Assembly (NCBI RefSeq): GCF_001482405.1
Contig: NZ_LPXO01000002.1
Span: 62,001 to 126,000, forward strand
Source of the DNA: Pseudoponticoccus marisrubri
GTDB taxonomy: Bacteria > Pseudomonadota > Alphaproteobacteria > Rhodobacterales > Rhodobacteraceae
Reading direction: 5' to 3'
DNA: 64,000 nt
The notes beneath the pieces were generated by a model. It did no database searches. It had not been told where the DNA came from and saw nothing but the letters and a program-made list of their open reading frames with translations. Both the position numbers and the translations under genes were made by a program. Shown here piece by piece: positions 52,846 to 61,545 of this stretch. Positions within the stretch are counted from its first letter, which is position 1. Each line of letters begins with the position of its first letter.

Positions 52846-54336
52846 TTACTCGGACCAGCTCATGCGGTTGAGGAACATGCTCTCGTTCGCGGTCGGCTCG
52901 AATTCCAGCTCGGCCCGCGCGCCGTACAGCACCGCCGCCTGGTAGATCGGCCGCACGAGATAATCGTCACGCACGATCTGGTGCACCTTCTCGTAGGCCG
53001 CGAGGCGCACATTCTCGTCCAGCGAGGTGCGGGCCTCTTCCAGCAGCGCGTCCAGCTCGGCATTGCTCACCCGGCTCCACGAGCTGCCCGAATGCAGCAG
53101 CGGATAGGCGATCCCGTCGGCATCCTGGCAGGCGCAGGACCAGCGGCCGAAATTCAGCTCGGGGCGCTCGGCCCGGTCGGGCGCGCGCGCGGCCGCAAGG
53201 TAGGTCGGCATGTCGGTCATGCTGATCGAGATGTTGAAGCCCACGTCGTTCAGCATCTGCTGCAGCGCCTGCACCACGCGCTGGTCGAAGACCGGGGCGG
53301 TGGCGAAGGTGGCCGGGGTCGCGGCCATCTCGGATTTGGACGCGACGATCTCGGCCGCCTGTTCGGGATCGTATTCGAAGGGCGCGATATCGGGGGCATA
53401 GCCGAAATGCGCCGGGCTCGACAGCTGGGCCATGGGCACCTCGCCCGCGCCCAGCAGGCCCTCGGCGATGGCGACCGAGTCGATGGCGAGGCTGGCGGCG
53501 CGGCGCAACTCGGGATCGCTGAAGGGCGGCTTGTCGAGGTTCATGCCCATGAAGGCCACCCGCTCGGTCGGCGTCGAGAGCGCCTTGACCGCCGGGTTGC
53601 CCGCCAGCTGCATCGCTCCGTCGCTGTCCAGCCCGACCACCAGATCGGCGGTGCCGGCCTGCAGGTTGGCGATGCGTGTCGCGGCATCGGGCACGGCGCG
53701 GAACACGGCATTGTCGAAGGGCCCGTCCTCGCCCCAGTAGCTGTCATTCTTCGCCAGCGTCACCGAGACGCCGCGATTCCAGTCCTCGAAGCTGTAGGGG
53801 CCCGAGCCCACCGGCGCCTCGTTGAACGCGTCCTTGCCGACCTCCTCGACGATGTGCTGCGGCACAACGGACAGCTTGACCAGCTGCGCCAGCAGCGCGG
53901 GGTACGGCCCCTTGGTGGTCAGCTTGACCTTGTTGCCCTCCATCACCTCGGCCATCTCGATCTGGTTGAACTGGCCCAGCTGCGGCGAGCCGAATTCGGG
54001 GTCGATGATGCGGTTGACCGAAAACGCCACGTCCTCGGCGGTCAGCGGCTCGCCGTCATGGAAGGTCACGCCGTCGCGGATGGTCAGCACCAGCTCGGTC
54101 TCGCTGGCATAGTTCCATTCGGTCGCGATCTGCGGCACGATGGCGCCGTCATTGTCGCGCGTCACCACGTTGTCGAAGATGTTGCGATAGACGTAGTAGC
54201 TGTCCGGGTTCCACTGCATGTGGGGGTCGAGCGACGAGGGCTCTCCGGTCAGGTCGATGGTCACGTCCCGCGCGAAGGCGGGCAAGGCGAGCACCGTGAT
54301 GGCGACGCCGGTCAGCAGTCCGGTCAAGGGTCTCAT
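52846..54336 (-). CDS. Peptide ABC transporter substrate-binding protein
   Basis: SBP_bac_5 family protein of 496 residues with signal peptide MRPLTGLLTGVAITVLALPAFA. Motifs: EPSSLDPHMQWN, LVLTIRDGVTFHDGEPLTAEDVAFSVNRI, GSGPYSFEDW and MNLDKPPFSDPELRRAASLAID. Ligand not predictable; the family binds peptides, glutathione and other solutes. Start overlaps the regulator stop by four bases. Confidence 0.93.
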   Translation of the reverse strand: MRPLTGLLTGVAITVLALPAFARDVTIDLTGEPSSLDPHMQWNPDSYYVYRNIFDNVVTRDNDGAIVPQIATEWNYASETELVLTIRDGVTFHDGEPLTAEDVAFSVNRIIDPEFGSPQLGQFNQIEMAEVMEGNKVKLTTKGPYPALLAQLVKLSVVPQHIVEEVGKDAFNEAPVGSGPYSFEDWNRGVSVTLAKNDSYWGEDGPFDNAVFRAVPDAATRIANLQAGTADLVVGLDSDGAMQLAGNPAVKALSTPTERVAFMGMNLDKPPFSDPELRRAASLAIDSVAIAEGLLGAGEVPMAQLSSPAHFGYAPDIAPFEYDPEQAAEIVASKSEMAATPATFATAPVFDQRVVQALQQMLNDVGFNISISMTDMPTYLAAARAPDRAERPELNFGRWSCACQDADGIAYPLLHSGSSWSRVSNAELDALLEEARTSLDENVRLAAYEKVHQIVRDDYLVRPIYQAAVLYGARAELEFEPTANESMFLNRMSWSE

Positions 54337-55103
54337 GTGGATCTCCTGTTGCTGGCAGCTTGTCCGGCCCGTTCGCTCAGCCCGCTGCCGGGGCCAAGCG
54401 CCGTCTGGCTTTTCAGCATCTGGCGCAGGAAGAAGGTCTCCTGCGCGTCGATCAGCGCGGCCCGGGCCGCGCGCACGCCGTCTGCATCCCGCGCCTCCAG
54501 CGCCCGGACGAGGGCAAAGACATCGTCCCGGCGGAACATGTGGCCCGCCTGCGCGTCTTCAAGGTAACGCGTGATGCGCGCCGAATGGTGCCACAGCCGG
54601 CGCAGATGCCGCGCCGTGAACGGGTCGATGGCCGAGAGCAGCAAGCTGTCGATCTCGTCCACGAAATGCCGGAAGGCCACGCGCGCCCCGGTCTGGGGCT
54701 GGTGCTGCACCGCCGCGAGGATCTGGCCCGTGCGCCGCACCTCGTGCAGTTGCGCCTCGTCCAGGCGCGCTTCCGCCAAGGCCGCGGGCTCGACCAGCCG
54801 GCGAGCCGAGAGCACCTCGCCCACCAGCGCGCCGGTCACCTCGAGCACCTGCCAGCCCATGCGCGCCAGCGGCTGTGCCCACCCGTCATAGCCCAGCCGC
54901 GTCAGCGCGGCGCGCGCCGCGGCGCGGGTCAGGCCGAACCGGTCCATCACGTCGGATTCGGTGATCGTCTCGCCCGGCAGGATCTCGCACCACAGGACGG
55001 CATCCAGCAGCCGGTCCTCGGCAAAGCGGGCCTTGGCGTCGGGCTGCGGCAACCCGGCGGCCGGGCTGCCACTGCGCAAGAGGGGAGAGGCGGGATCGTA
55101 CAT
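54333..55103 (-). CDS. GntR-like regulator with FCD-like domain
   Basis: Regulator of 256 residues heading the transporter operon. The N-terminal winged helix reads LLDAVLWCEILPGETITESDVMDRFGLTRAAARAALTRLG. The helical C-terminal domain (about 95-225) is FCD-like, but the usual His metal ligands near the end are missing, so ligand sensing may differ. It probably controls the operon it leads, through the palindromes upstream. AAAGGTGAG precedes the start. Confidence 0.82.
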   Translation of the reverse strand: MYDPASPLLRSGSPAAGLPQPDAKARFAEDRLLDAVLWCEILPGETITESDVMDRFGLTRAAARAALTRLGYDGWAQPLARMGWQVLEVTGALVGEVLSARRLVEPAALAEARLDEAQLHEVRRTGQILAAVQHQPQTGARVAFRHFVDEIDSLLLSAIDPFTARHLRRLWHHSARITRYLEDAQAGHMFRRDDVFALVRALEARDADGVRAARAALIDAQETFFLRQMLKSQTALGPGSGLSERAGQAASNRRST

Positions 55104-55125
55104 CGGGGCTCACCTTTCTGGTAAG

Positions 55126-55154
55126 ATGTGACAGCACGTGTCGTGACATGTCAA
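55126..55154 (-). promoter_or_regulatory. Candidate promoter and operator of the peptide-transporter operon
   Basis: On the minus strand a perfect TTGACA (55154-55149) lies 17 bases from TCACAT (55131-55126). The perfect palindrome TGACATGTCA (55144-55153) covers the -35 region, and an imperfect dyad centred on CACGTG (55135-55140) fills the spacer. Good candidate for GntR-type autoregulation. Confidence 0.5.
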
Positions 55155-55224
55155 TAAACCCTTTCTGGCATCCACCGCACGAAAGCGCGAGTGCCGAATG
55201 TCGCGTCGGCACCGCGCCGCCGGC

Positions 55225-56265
55225 TCATTCGTAGCCCGTCATCTCCAGGTAGCCGCGCCCGTCATGGCTTCCGGTGACCTCGACCGGCCCTTCCCAGTAG
55301 GGAATCGCAAGGTCCATCCAGGCCTGCGCATTCATCGCCGCGACGGTCACGTCGACGTCGCGCGCCGGCAGCTGCACCCGCCAGCGTACCGGCACGTCGC
55401 GCCCGGCGACTTGCGCCTCGTCCAGCGGCGCGGCCGAGAAGGCGCCGTCGGGATAGGCGGTGGTCGTTCCGTCCGGCGCGATCCAGGTGGCCGAGGTGTA
55501 GAAACTGCCATCGGTCTGGCGCAGCCGGAACCCCATCAGCTTGTCGCCCCCCGAGAAGGAGAGCGAGAACCAGTCCCAGCCAGACTGCGCCCGGGACAGT
55601 GGCTGCGAGGACCATTCCCGGTCCAGCCAGGCCTGCCCTCTGACCGCGACCGACCCCTCCGGCAGGTCCAGACTTCCCGAGATCTCGTAGAAGGGCTGCG
55701 AGTAGTAATAGCTCGCCTGCCCCTCGGCCGACTTGACCGAGAAGCCGTCGGCACCGTGAAAGACCAGCGGGCCCTGCGCCTCGAGCGCCATGTCATAGGC
55801 AAAATCCGGCGCGGACGCGCGCAGCGTCAGAGTGTCGAAATCCGGGCCCTGCAAGGCCCATTCGTCGATCCAAGCGCGGAAGGGTGCGGCCTGCACGCCG
55901 GCCTGCCCGATCCCGCCGCGCGCGAACCGCTCGGTCGCGAAATGACGCTCGGGCGTGGTGACGGCGGCATGGGCGAACCAGACCTGCGGCGAAGTCCAGC
56001 CCGCCGCCTCGCCCGGAGCCAGCGCGGTGCGGAACAGCGTCCACTGCAGCCCGTAGTCGCGACCATCGGCGTCCTGCAGGTTCGCGGTCAGGTACCACCA
56101 TTCGATCCGGTAGTCGGGATGGGCCCCGTGATCGGCGGGAAAGTCGAAGACCGGGTCGGGGGCGGGCATGGCAAAGCCCTCGCTTTCCGCCCCGAGCCCG
56201 GCAAAGCCCTGCGCCTGCGCGACCACGGGCAGCAGGCAGGCCAGGAGAAACGCCTTAACGTTCAT
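55225..56265 (-). CDS. AttH/CrtC-like lipocalin-type protein, exported
   Basis: Protein of 346 residues with signal peptide MNVKAFLLACLLPVVAQA. The AttH/DUF2006 fold is recognised from DYRIEWWYLTANLQDADGRDYGLQWTLFRTAL, AWLDREWSSQPL, GWDWFSLSFSGGDKLMGFRLR and the C-terminal YWEGPVEVTG. It overlaps the permease gene by 11 bases and completes an ATPase-permease-AttH set known as attEFGH. Substrate is probably lipid or another hydrophobic compound (inference). Confidence 0.88.
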   Translation of the reverse strand: MNVKAFLLACLLPVVAQAQGFAGLGAESEGFAMPAPDPVFDFPADHGAHPDYRIEWWYLTANLQDADGRDYGLQWTLFRTALAPGEAAGWTSPQVWFAHAAVTTPERHFATERFARGGIGQAGVQAAPFRAWIDEWALQGPDFDTLTLRASAPDFAYDMALEAQGPLVFHGADGFSVKSAEGQASYYYSQPFYEISGSLDLPEGSVAVRGQAWLDREWSSQPLSRAQSGWDWFSLSFSGGDKLMGFRLRQTDGSFYTSATWIAPDGTTTAYPDGAFSAAPLDEAQVAGRDVPVRWRVQLPARDVDVTVAAMNAQAWMDLAIPYWEGPVEVTGSHDGRGYLEMTGYE

Positions 56266-58633
56266 GGGAAAACACCTTGAGAAGCTGCCCGGCGGGCGTG
56301 CGCATCAGCCGGAAGGCAGGCCAAGCCGCCGCGACCAGCGCGGCGAGTGCGGCGTAAAGGCCGAGCCGCGCGTAATCCACCGGGAAGAGGAACATGGGCA
56401 GCTGCCAGCCGAAGGCCGCCACGTTGACGATGCTCAAGAGCACCCAGGCCAGCGCCAGCCCCAGCGGCAGCGCGCAGAGAAAGACGCAGAGCGCCAGCAC
56501 CACGGCGCGGGCCAGCTCCAACCAGCCCAGCCGGCGGCGCGTCAGCCCCAGCGCCCAGACCGGGGCCAGCTGCGGCACACGCATGTCGGCCAGGGTCAGC
56601 AGGCTCATCAGGATGGCGAATCCGGCCACGCCCAGCGTCAGCACGTTAAGCGCGCCGGTCACGAGGAAGGTCCGCTCGAACACGTCGAGCGAGGCGCGCT
56701 TGATCACCGCCTGGTCGGTCATGGCGCTTTGCGGCACGCCCAGCTCTGCCTCGATGGCCCGGCGCAGCGCGTCCGGATCCTGCGTGCGCACGCCGAAGCG
56801 GAGCGGCCGCACCTCGGGGTAGAGCGTGGCAAAGAAGGGCTCGGACAGCACGACCTGCCCGCGCGGATTGCCGTAGTCGCCCACCACGCCCGCGATGGGC
56901 CGGCTGACCCCGGGCGCCAGCGTGACGCGATCGCCCACCCACAGATCGGCGCGCCGGGCCAGCTGTTCATTGACCACCACAGCCTCGCCTGCGGCCACCG
57001 CGTCCCACGGCGCGTCACCGGCATCAAGGAAGGCCCAGCTGTCGCGATAGGTCGGCCCGACCCGCACGCCGAAGACCTGCGCCGGCAGCCCGGCAACCTC
57101 TTCGGCCACGGAATAGAGAGGCAGCACCTCAAGCCCCTGCCCGCGCAGGTAGGCGTCCAGCGCGGCGCCCTGCGCGGCGGTGTCGACCTCGACATAAAGC
57201 TCGGGCGCCAGCCGCTGGTCGAGGAAGGAGACGAAGGTCAGCCGGAAGCTCGACACCATGGTCGAGACCCCGATATTTGCCGAGACCGCCAGCAGCAGCG
57301 CCATCAGCGCAAGGCTCAGCCCAGACAGCTGCTGGCGCGTGTCGGCCCAGAACCAGGACAGGATCGGGCCGTGACTGCGCGCTTCGATCAGCGCCAACAC
57401 GCGCGACAGGACCACCGGCAGGGCCAGCGCGGCGCCGATCAGCAGGCAGGCCAAGAGCGCGAACCCGGCGACCAGCCCCTCGGCCACCAGCCCCAGGATC
57501 GCGGCCGCCACCAGCAGGACCAGCGCGGCCAGCGCCTGCCCGCGCAGCCCCGCCGCGCCGGACATGGCCCAGGCGCGCGGCCGCGCGCTGGCCAGGATCG
57601 GCATCCGCGCGATCTGCCAGAGGCTGCGCGACAGCGCGGCGGCGGTGCCGATCAGCGCCAGCGCCATGCCCGACAGCCACCATTCCGGGCGCAGCGCCAG
57701 CGTGCCCGAGACCTGCGCGCCATAAAGCCCGCGCAGCGTGGCCGCCACGTCCGGCAGCAGGACCGAGGCCAGCGCGTAGCCCAGCACGATGCCGAGCGCG
57801 CCGCCCAGCAGCGCCAGCGCCAGCATCTCGGCACAGGTCACGCCGATCACCACGCGCAGCGGCACCCCCAGCGCACGCATGGTCCGCACAACGCCGCGGC
57901 GCTGCTCGAAGGCCAGCCCGATCGTGCTGTGCACGATGAAGAGCCCCACCGCGAAGGATAGGAAGCCGAAGGCGGTCAGGTTCAGGTGGAAACTGTCGGT
58001 CAGCTGCGCGATGTCGGCGGTTTGCTGCGAGGCGCGCAGGCGCAGCTCCGGGGCGACCTTCTCCAGCGGCGGCCGGCCGATGGGCTGTTCGGGCAGGACC
58101 AGCAGCCGTGACAGGCCGTCCCGGTCGAGCAGGCCCAGCACCACGCCGATATCACCCACCGCCACGCCCGGCGCGACGCCGCGCGTCACGGTGACCGGGG
58201 CCAGCCCCTCAAGCCGCCGGGCGGTGTCCGCCGTGCCGAACAGCCCCTTGGCCGCGCCCGTGTCGCCCGGGGCCAGCGCAGCCGTCGCCTCCAGCCCGCC
58301 GAAGCCCGCCGGCGCTGTCACCGGATCGAACCCGATCACGCGCACATCGCCCAGCCGCCCCTCGACGATCGGGGTCACACGCCAGCCGGCCCGGCGCAGC
58401 GAGACATAGGTCTCGACCGGCAGCGCGTCGCCCTGCCGCGGCACCAGCTGGTCATAGCGCCCCTCGCCCAGCGTCGCAGCGGCCGCGTCATAGCTGGCCC
58501 GCGCCTCGCCATTGATCGCCTGCACCCCCGACCACAGCGCCGTGGCCAGTGCCAGCCCGGCCAGCAGCGCGAAAAGCTGCAGCAGGTTGCGCCGCCAATG
58601 CGACAGCAGCGCGGCAAGGCTGACCCGGATCAC
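56255..58633 (-). CDS. ABC transporter permease, FtsX/MacB fold, duplicated
   Basis: Membrane protein of 792 residues with two FtsX-type domains (about 220-350 and 650-790), a first N-terminal membrane segment, a central membrane stretch near 385-450, and two large extracytoplasmic domains. The C-terminal half has ILMSLLTLADMRVPQLAPVWALGLTRRRLGWLEL. This is the AttF/G-like arrangement joined in one chain. Starts four bases inside the ATPase stop. Confidence 0.88.
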   Translation of the reverse strand: MIRVSLAALLSHWRRNLLQLFALLAGLALATALWSGVQAINGEARASYDAAAATLGEGRYDQLVPRQGDALPVETYVSLRRAGWRVTPIVEGRLGDVRVIGFDPVTAPAGFGGLEATAALAPGDTGAAKGLFGTADTARRLEGLAPVTVTRGVAPGVAVGDIGVVLGLLDRDGLSRLLVLPEQPIGRPPLEKVAPELRLRASQQTADIAQLTDSFHLNLTAFGFLSFAVGLFIVHSTIGLAFEQRRGVVRTMRALGVPLRVVIGVTCAEMLALALLGGALGIVLGYALASVLLPDVAATLRGLYGAQVSGTLALRPEWWLSGMALALIGTAAALSRSLWQIARMPILASARPRAWAMSGAAGLRGQALAALVLLVAAAILGLVAEGLVAGFALLACLLIGAALALPVVLSRVLALIEARSHGPILSWFWADTRQQLSGLSLALMALLLAVSANIGVSTMVSSFRLTFVSFLDQRLAPELYVEVDTAAQGAALDAYLRGQGLEVLPLYSVAEEVAGLPAQVFGVRVGPTYRDSWAFLDAGDAPWDAVAAGEAVVVNEQLARRADLWVGDRVTLAPGVSRPIAGVVGDYGNPRGQVVLSEPFFATLYPEVRPLRFGVRTQDPDALRRAIEAELGVPQSAMTDQAVIKRASLDVFERTFLVTGALNVLTLGVAGFAILMSLLTLADMRVPQLAPVWALGLTRRRLGWLELARAVVLALCVFLCALPLGLALAWVLLSIVNVAAFGWQLPMFLFPVDYARLGLYAALAALVAAAWPAFRLMRTPAGQLLKVFSHER

Positions 58634-59286
58634 GACAGCTGTCCCGCCGACAGGTGCAGCTGCCGGTCCATGCCGGCGGCCACCTTGGACGAATGGGTGA
58701 CCACCATCAGCCCCGCCCCGGTGCGCGCGACCAGCGACAGCATCTCGGTCATCACCTTGTCGGCGGTCGCCTCGTCGAGATTGCCGGTGGGCTCGTCCGC
58801 CAAGAGCAGCCGCGGCTGCGCGGCCAGCGCCCGCGCGATGGCAACCCGCTGCTGCTGCCCGCCCGACAGCGCCTCGGGATACTTGTCGAGCTGCCCCTCC
58901 AGCCCCAGCGCCTGCACGATGGTGTCGACCAGCCCGGCATCGAACCGGCCCGCCAGCCGGGCATGGAACCCCACATTCGCCCCCACGGTCAGCGAGGGGA
59001 TCAGGTTGAACTGCTGGAAGACCAGCGCGATGTCGCGGCGGCGCATCTCGGCCCGCGCGCGGTCGTCGCAGTCCTCGAGCGCGCGGCCCAGCACCCGGAC
59101 CGAGCCGCCCTCTGCCGCCTCGAGCCCGGCGGCGATGTGCAGAAGCGTGCTCTTGCCGCTGCCGGATTCGCCGGTCAGCGCCAGCGTCCGCCGCTCGGCC
59201 AGCGCAAAGCTCACGTCGCGCAGCACGGGCACCCGGCCCTCGCCGTCGGAAAAGGATTTCTGCACCCCGTCGAATTCAAGCAGCAT
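58630..59286 (-). CDS. ABC transporter ATPase, LolD/MacB type
   Basis: ATPase of 218 residues: Walker [12 protein letters not shown], signature LSGGQQQRVAIARAL, Walker B LLLADEPTGNLD, VVTHSS. The start at 59286 has AAAGGAG upstream at suitable spacing; an ATG nine codons earlier is less well placed. First gene of the AttEFGH-like operon. Confidence 0.92.
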   Translation of the reverse strand: MLLEFDGVQKSFSDGEGRVPVLRDVSFALAERRTLALTGESGSGKSTLLHIAAGLEAAEGGSVRVLGRALEDCDDRARAEMRRRDIALVFQQFNLIPSLTVGANVGFHARLAGRFDAGLVDTIVQALGLEGQLDKYPEALSGGQQQRVAIARALAAQPRLLLADEPTGNLDEATADKVMTEMLSLVARTGAGLMVVTHSSKVAAGMDRQLHLSAGQLS

Positions 59287-59418
59287 CTGGCCGGTCTCCT
59301 TTGCTGCCGACATATCGCGCGAGGCCCGGATTGACAGCCGCTTGCACGCAAAACCGGGGCCAAGCTGGACTCCCCCGTCCCGATCCGCCATCCCTGCGCC
59401 AACAGCACGGAGATGATC

Positions 59419-60234
59419 ATGCGCGACAGTTCCGACGACCTCGTCCACGACCCCAAGGGCGGCATGCCCCGCCTGATCGAGATCATGCGCCGCCTGCGCG
59501 ATCCACAAACCGGCTGTCCCTGGGACCTGGAACAGGATTTCGGCACCATCGCGCCCTACACGATCGAGGAGGCCTACGAGGTGGCCGACGCGATCGAGCG
59601 CAAGGCCTGGGACGAGCTGAAGGGCGAGCTGGGCGACCTGCTTTTTCAGTCGGTCTTTCACGCGCAGATGGCGGCCGAACGCGGGCTGTTCACCTTCGAC
59701 GAGGTGGCCGACACCATGTCGGACAAGATGGTCGCCCGCCACCCGCATGTCTTCGGCGACCAGTCGCGCAACAAGTCCGCCGAGCAGCAGACCCGCGACT
59801 GGGAGGCGATCAAGGCGGAGGAACGCGCCGCCAAGGCCGAGACGGGCGTGCTGGACGGCGTGGCGCTCGGCCTGCCGGCGCTTTTGCGCGCGGTCAAGCT
59901 GCAGAACCGCGCCGCACGGGTCGGCTTCGACTGGCCAAGCACCGACGAGGTCATGGACAAGCTGGCCGAAGAGATGGACGAGCTGCGCCAGAGCCCCGAT
60001 GCCAATGCCCGGTTCGAGGAGTTCGGCGACCTGCTCTTCGTGATGGCCAACCTCGCGCGACACCTCAAGATCGACCCCGAAGCCGCTCTGCGCGCTGCGA
60101 ATTCCAAGTTCACCCGCCGCTTTGGGCATATCGAGCAGGCGCTGGCCGAACAGGGCCGCCGCCCCGAGGACAGCAACCTGGCCGAGATGGACGCGCTCTG
60201 GGACGCGGCGAAGGCGAAAGAAAAAGCCAAATAA
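59419..60234 (+). CDS. mazG: Nucleoside triphosphate pyrophosphohydrolase MazG
   Basis: MazG, 271 residues, house-cleaning enzyme hydrolysing NTPs to NMP and pyrophosphate. Two MazG domains: LIEIMRRLRDPQTGCPWDLEQDF...ELGDLLFQSVFHAQMA and the C-terminal EEFGDLLFVMANLARHLKIDPE. Start at 59419 has ACGGAG six bases upstream; the ATG at 59413 abuts it. Divergent from the ABC operon. Confidence 0.94.
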   Translation: MRDSSDDLVHDPKGGMPRLIEIMRRLRDPQTGCPWDLEQDFGTIAPYTIEEAYEVADAIERKAWDELKGELGDLLFQSVFHAQMAAERGLFTFDEVADTMSDKMVARHPHVFGDQSRNKSAEQQTRDWEAIKAEERAAKAETGVLDGVALGLPALLRAVKLQNRAARVGFDWPSTDEVMDKLAEEMDELRQSPDANARFEEFGDLLFVMANLARHLKIDPEAALRAANSKFTRRFGHIEQALAEQGRRPEDSNLAEMDALWDAAKAKEKAK

Positions 60235-60262
60235 AATACTCAGCTATTGACCTGAGTATTTT
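60233..60262 (+). terminator. Perfect 11-base dyad at the mazG stop / before the iron-binding gene
   Basis: AAAATACTCAG (60233-60243) and CTGAGTATTTT (60252-60262) are perfect inverted arms around eight bases, with T residues after. It fits a mazG terminator. It also overlaps TTGACC (60247-60252), a possible -35 for the next gene, so an operator role is possible. Confidence 0.7.
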
Positions 60263-60275
60263 TCTTGGATTTAAG
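60247..60275 (+). promoter_or_regulatory. Candidate promoter of the iron-binding-protein gene
   Basis: TTGACC (60247-60252) and TTTAAG (60270-60275) are 17 bases apart and 33 bases before the start codon. The -35 lies inside the dyad loop and right arm. Confidence 0.4.
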
Positions 60276-60307
60276 CACCCGCGGAAACAAACCGCAGGAG
60301 GACATCC

Positions 60308-61312
60308 ATGTTCGCACGCATGACCACCGCGCTCACCGCGCTGGCCGTGGCCGCCCCGGCTTCAGCCGACGAGGTCAATCTCTACTCCTACCGCCAGCCC
60401 GAGCTGATCGCGCCGCTGACCGACGCCTTCACCGAGGAGACCGGGATCGAGGTCAATGTCTCCTTCCTCGACAAGGGCATGGTGGAACGGCTGAAGGCCG
60501 AAGGCGCCCGCTCGCCCGCCGACCTGATCTTCACCGTCGACATCTCGCGGCTCGCCTCGGCGGTCGAGGCCGGTGTGACCCAGCCGGTGGAAAGCGACGC
60601 GCTGCGTGAGAACGTGCCCGCCCAGTACCATGATCCCGACGGCCATTGGTGGGGCCTGACCACCCGCGCCCGCATCGTCTATGCCTCCAAGGACCGCGTC
60701 GACCCGTCCGAGATCACCACCTACGAGGATCTCGCCGATCCCAAGTGGGAGGGCCGGATCTGCACCCGCTCGGGCACCCATGTCTACACGCTGGCCTTGG
60801 TCGCCGCGATGATCCACCACCACGGCGAGGAAGAGGCCAAGGCCTGGCTGGAAGGCGTGAAGTCCAACCTCGCACGCAAGCCGCAGGGCAATGACCGCGC
60901 GCAGGTCAAGGCGATCTGGGCCGGCGAATGCGACATCAGCCTCGGCAACACCTATTACATGGGCAAGATGCTGGAGGACGAGGAACAGCAGGAATGGGCC
61001 AATGCGGTGGACATCGTGTTCCCGACCTTCGAGAACGGCGGCACCCATGTGAACATCTCGGGCGTGGCCATGACCGCCTCGGCCCCGAACAAGGAAAACG
61101 CCATGAAGATGATGGAATTCCTTGTCTCGCCCGAAGCCCAGGAAATCTACGCCGCAGCCAATTACGAGTACCCGATCGCGCCGGGCACCGAGGCGATCGA
61201 CCTCGTGCAGAGCTGGGGCGATTACACGGCTGACGACGTCAACCTGATGACCCTGGCAAGCTACCGCGCCGACGCGCTGCGCCTGGTCGAAGAGGTGGAT
61301 TTCGACGGCTGA
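60308..61312 (+). CDS. Fe(3+) ABC transporter substrate-binding protein (FbpA type)
   Basis: Periplasmic protein of 334 residues with signal peptide MFARMTTALTALAVAAPASA. FbpA/FutA features: VNLYSYRQPELIAPLTDAFTEETGIEVNVSF, VDISRLASAVEAG, GRICTRSGTHVYTLALVAAMI and the Tyr pair in ISLGNTYYMGKM, suited to ferric ion. AGGAGG precedes the ATG. No permease or ATPase follows, so it must use partners elsewhere. Confidence 0.92.
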   Translation: MFARMTTALTALAVAAPASADEVNLYSYRQPELIAPLTDAFTEETGIEVNVSFLDKGMVERLKAEGARSPADLIFTVDISRLASAVEAGVTQPVESDALRENVPAQYHDPDGHWWGLTTRARIVYASKDRVDPSEITTYEDLADPKWEGRICTRSGTHVYTLALVAAMIHHHGEEEAKAWLEGVKSNLARKPQGNDRAQVKAIWAGECDISLGNTYYMGKMLEDEEQQEWANAVDIVFPTFENGGTHVNISGVAMTASAPNKENAMKMMEFLVSPEAQEIYAAANYEYPIAPGTEAIDLVQSWGDYTADDVNLMTLASYRADALRLVEEVDFDG

Positions 61313-61403
61313 GCCCTGACGGAACACACGGTCGGCGCGCGCCCGCGTGCCGGCCGCTTCAACCATCCCCCCGCGTCGCGCATCGGCACGGTCAGGGAGT
61401 GTC

Positions 61404-61468
61404 GAGTATTTTTGGAAAGATGAAAGACGCGAGGGTTCTCCTGCCCTTTCATCTTTCTCCAAATACTC
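61404..61468. terminator. Long hairpin from an inverted pair of GAGTATTT elements
   Basis: GAGTATTTTTGGAAAGATG plus AAAG (61404-61426) is followed 19 bases later by its near-exact inverse (61446-61468; reads CTTTCATCTTTCTCCAAAT then ACTC). Paired, they give a stem of about 23 positions with two mismatches. It lies between convergent genes and probably terminates both. Confidence 0.75.
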
Positions 61469-61545
61469 ACTTGCAACGGCTCCAACCCGCGCTCCGTCTG
61501 ATCAATGTCTTTCGGGACGGCGAGCGGGGCCCACGCCGGACTGTC

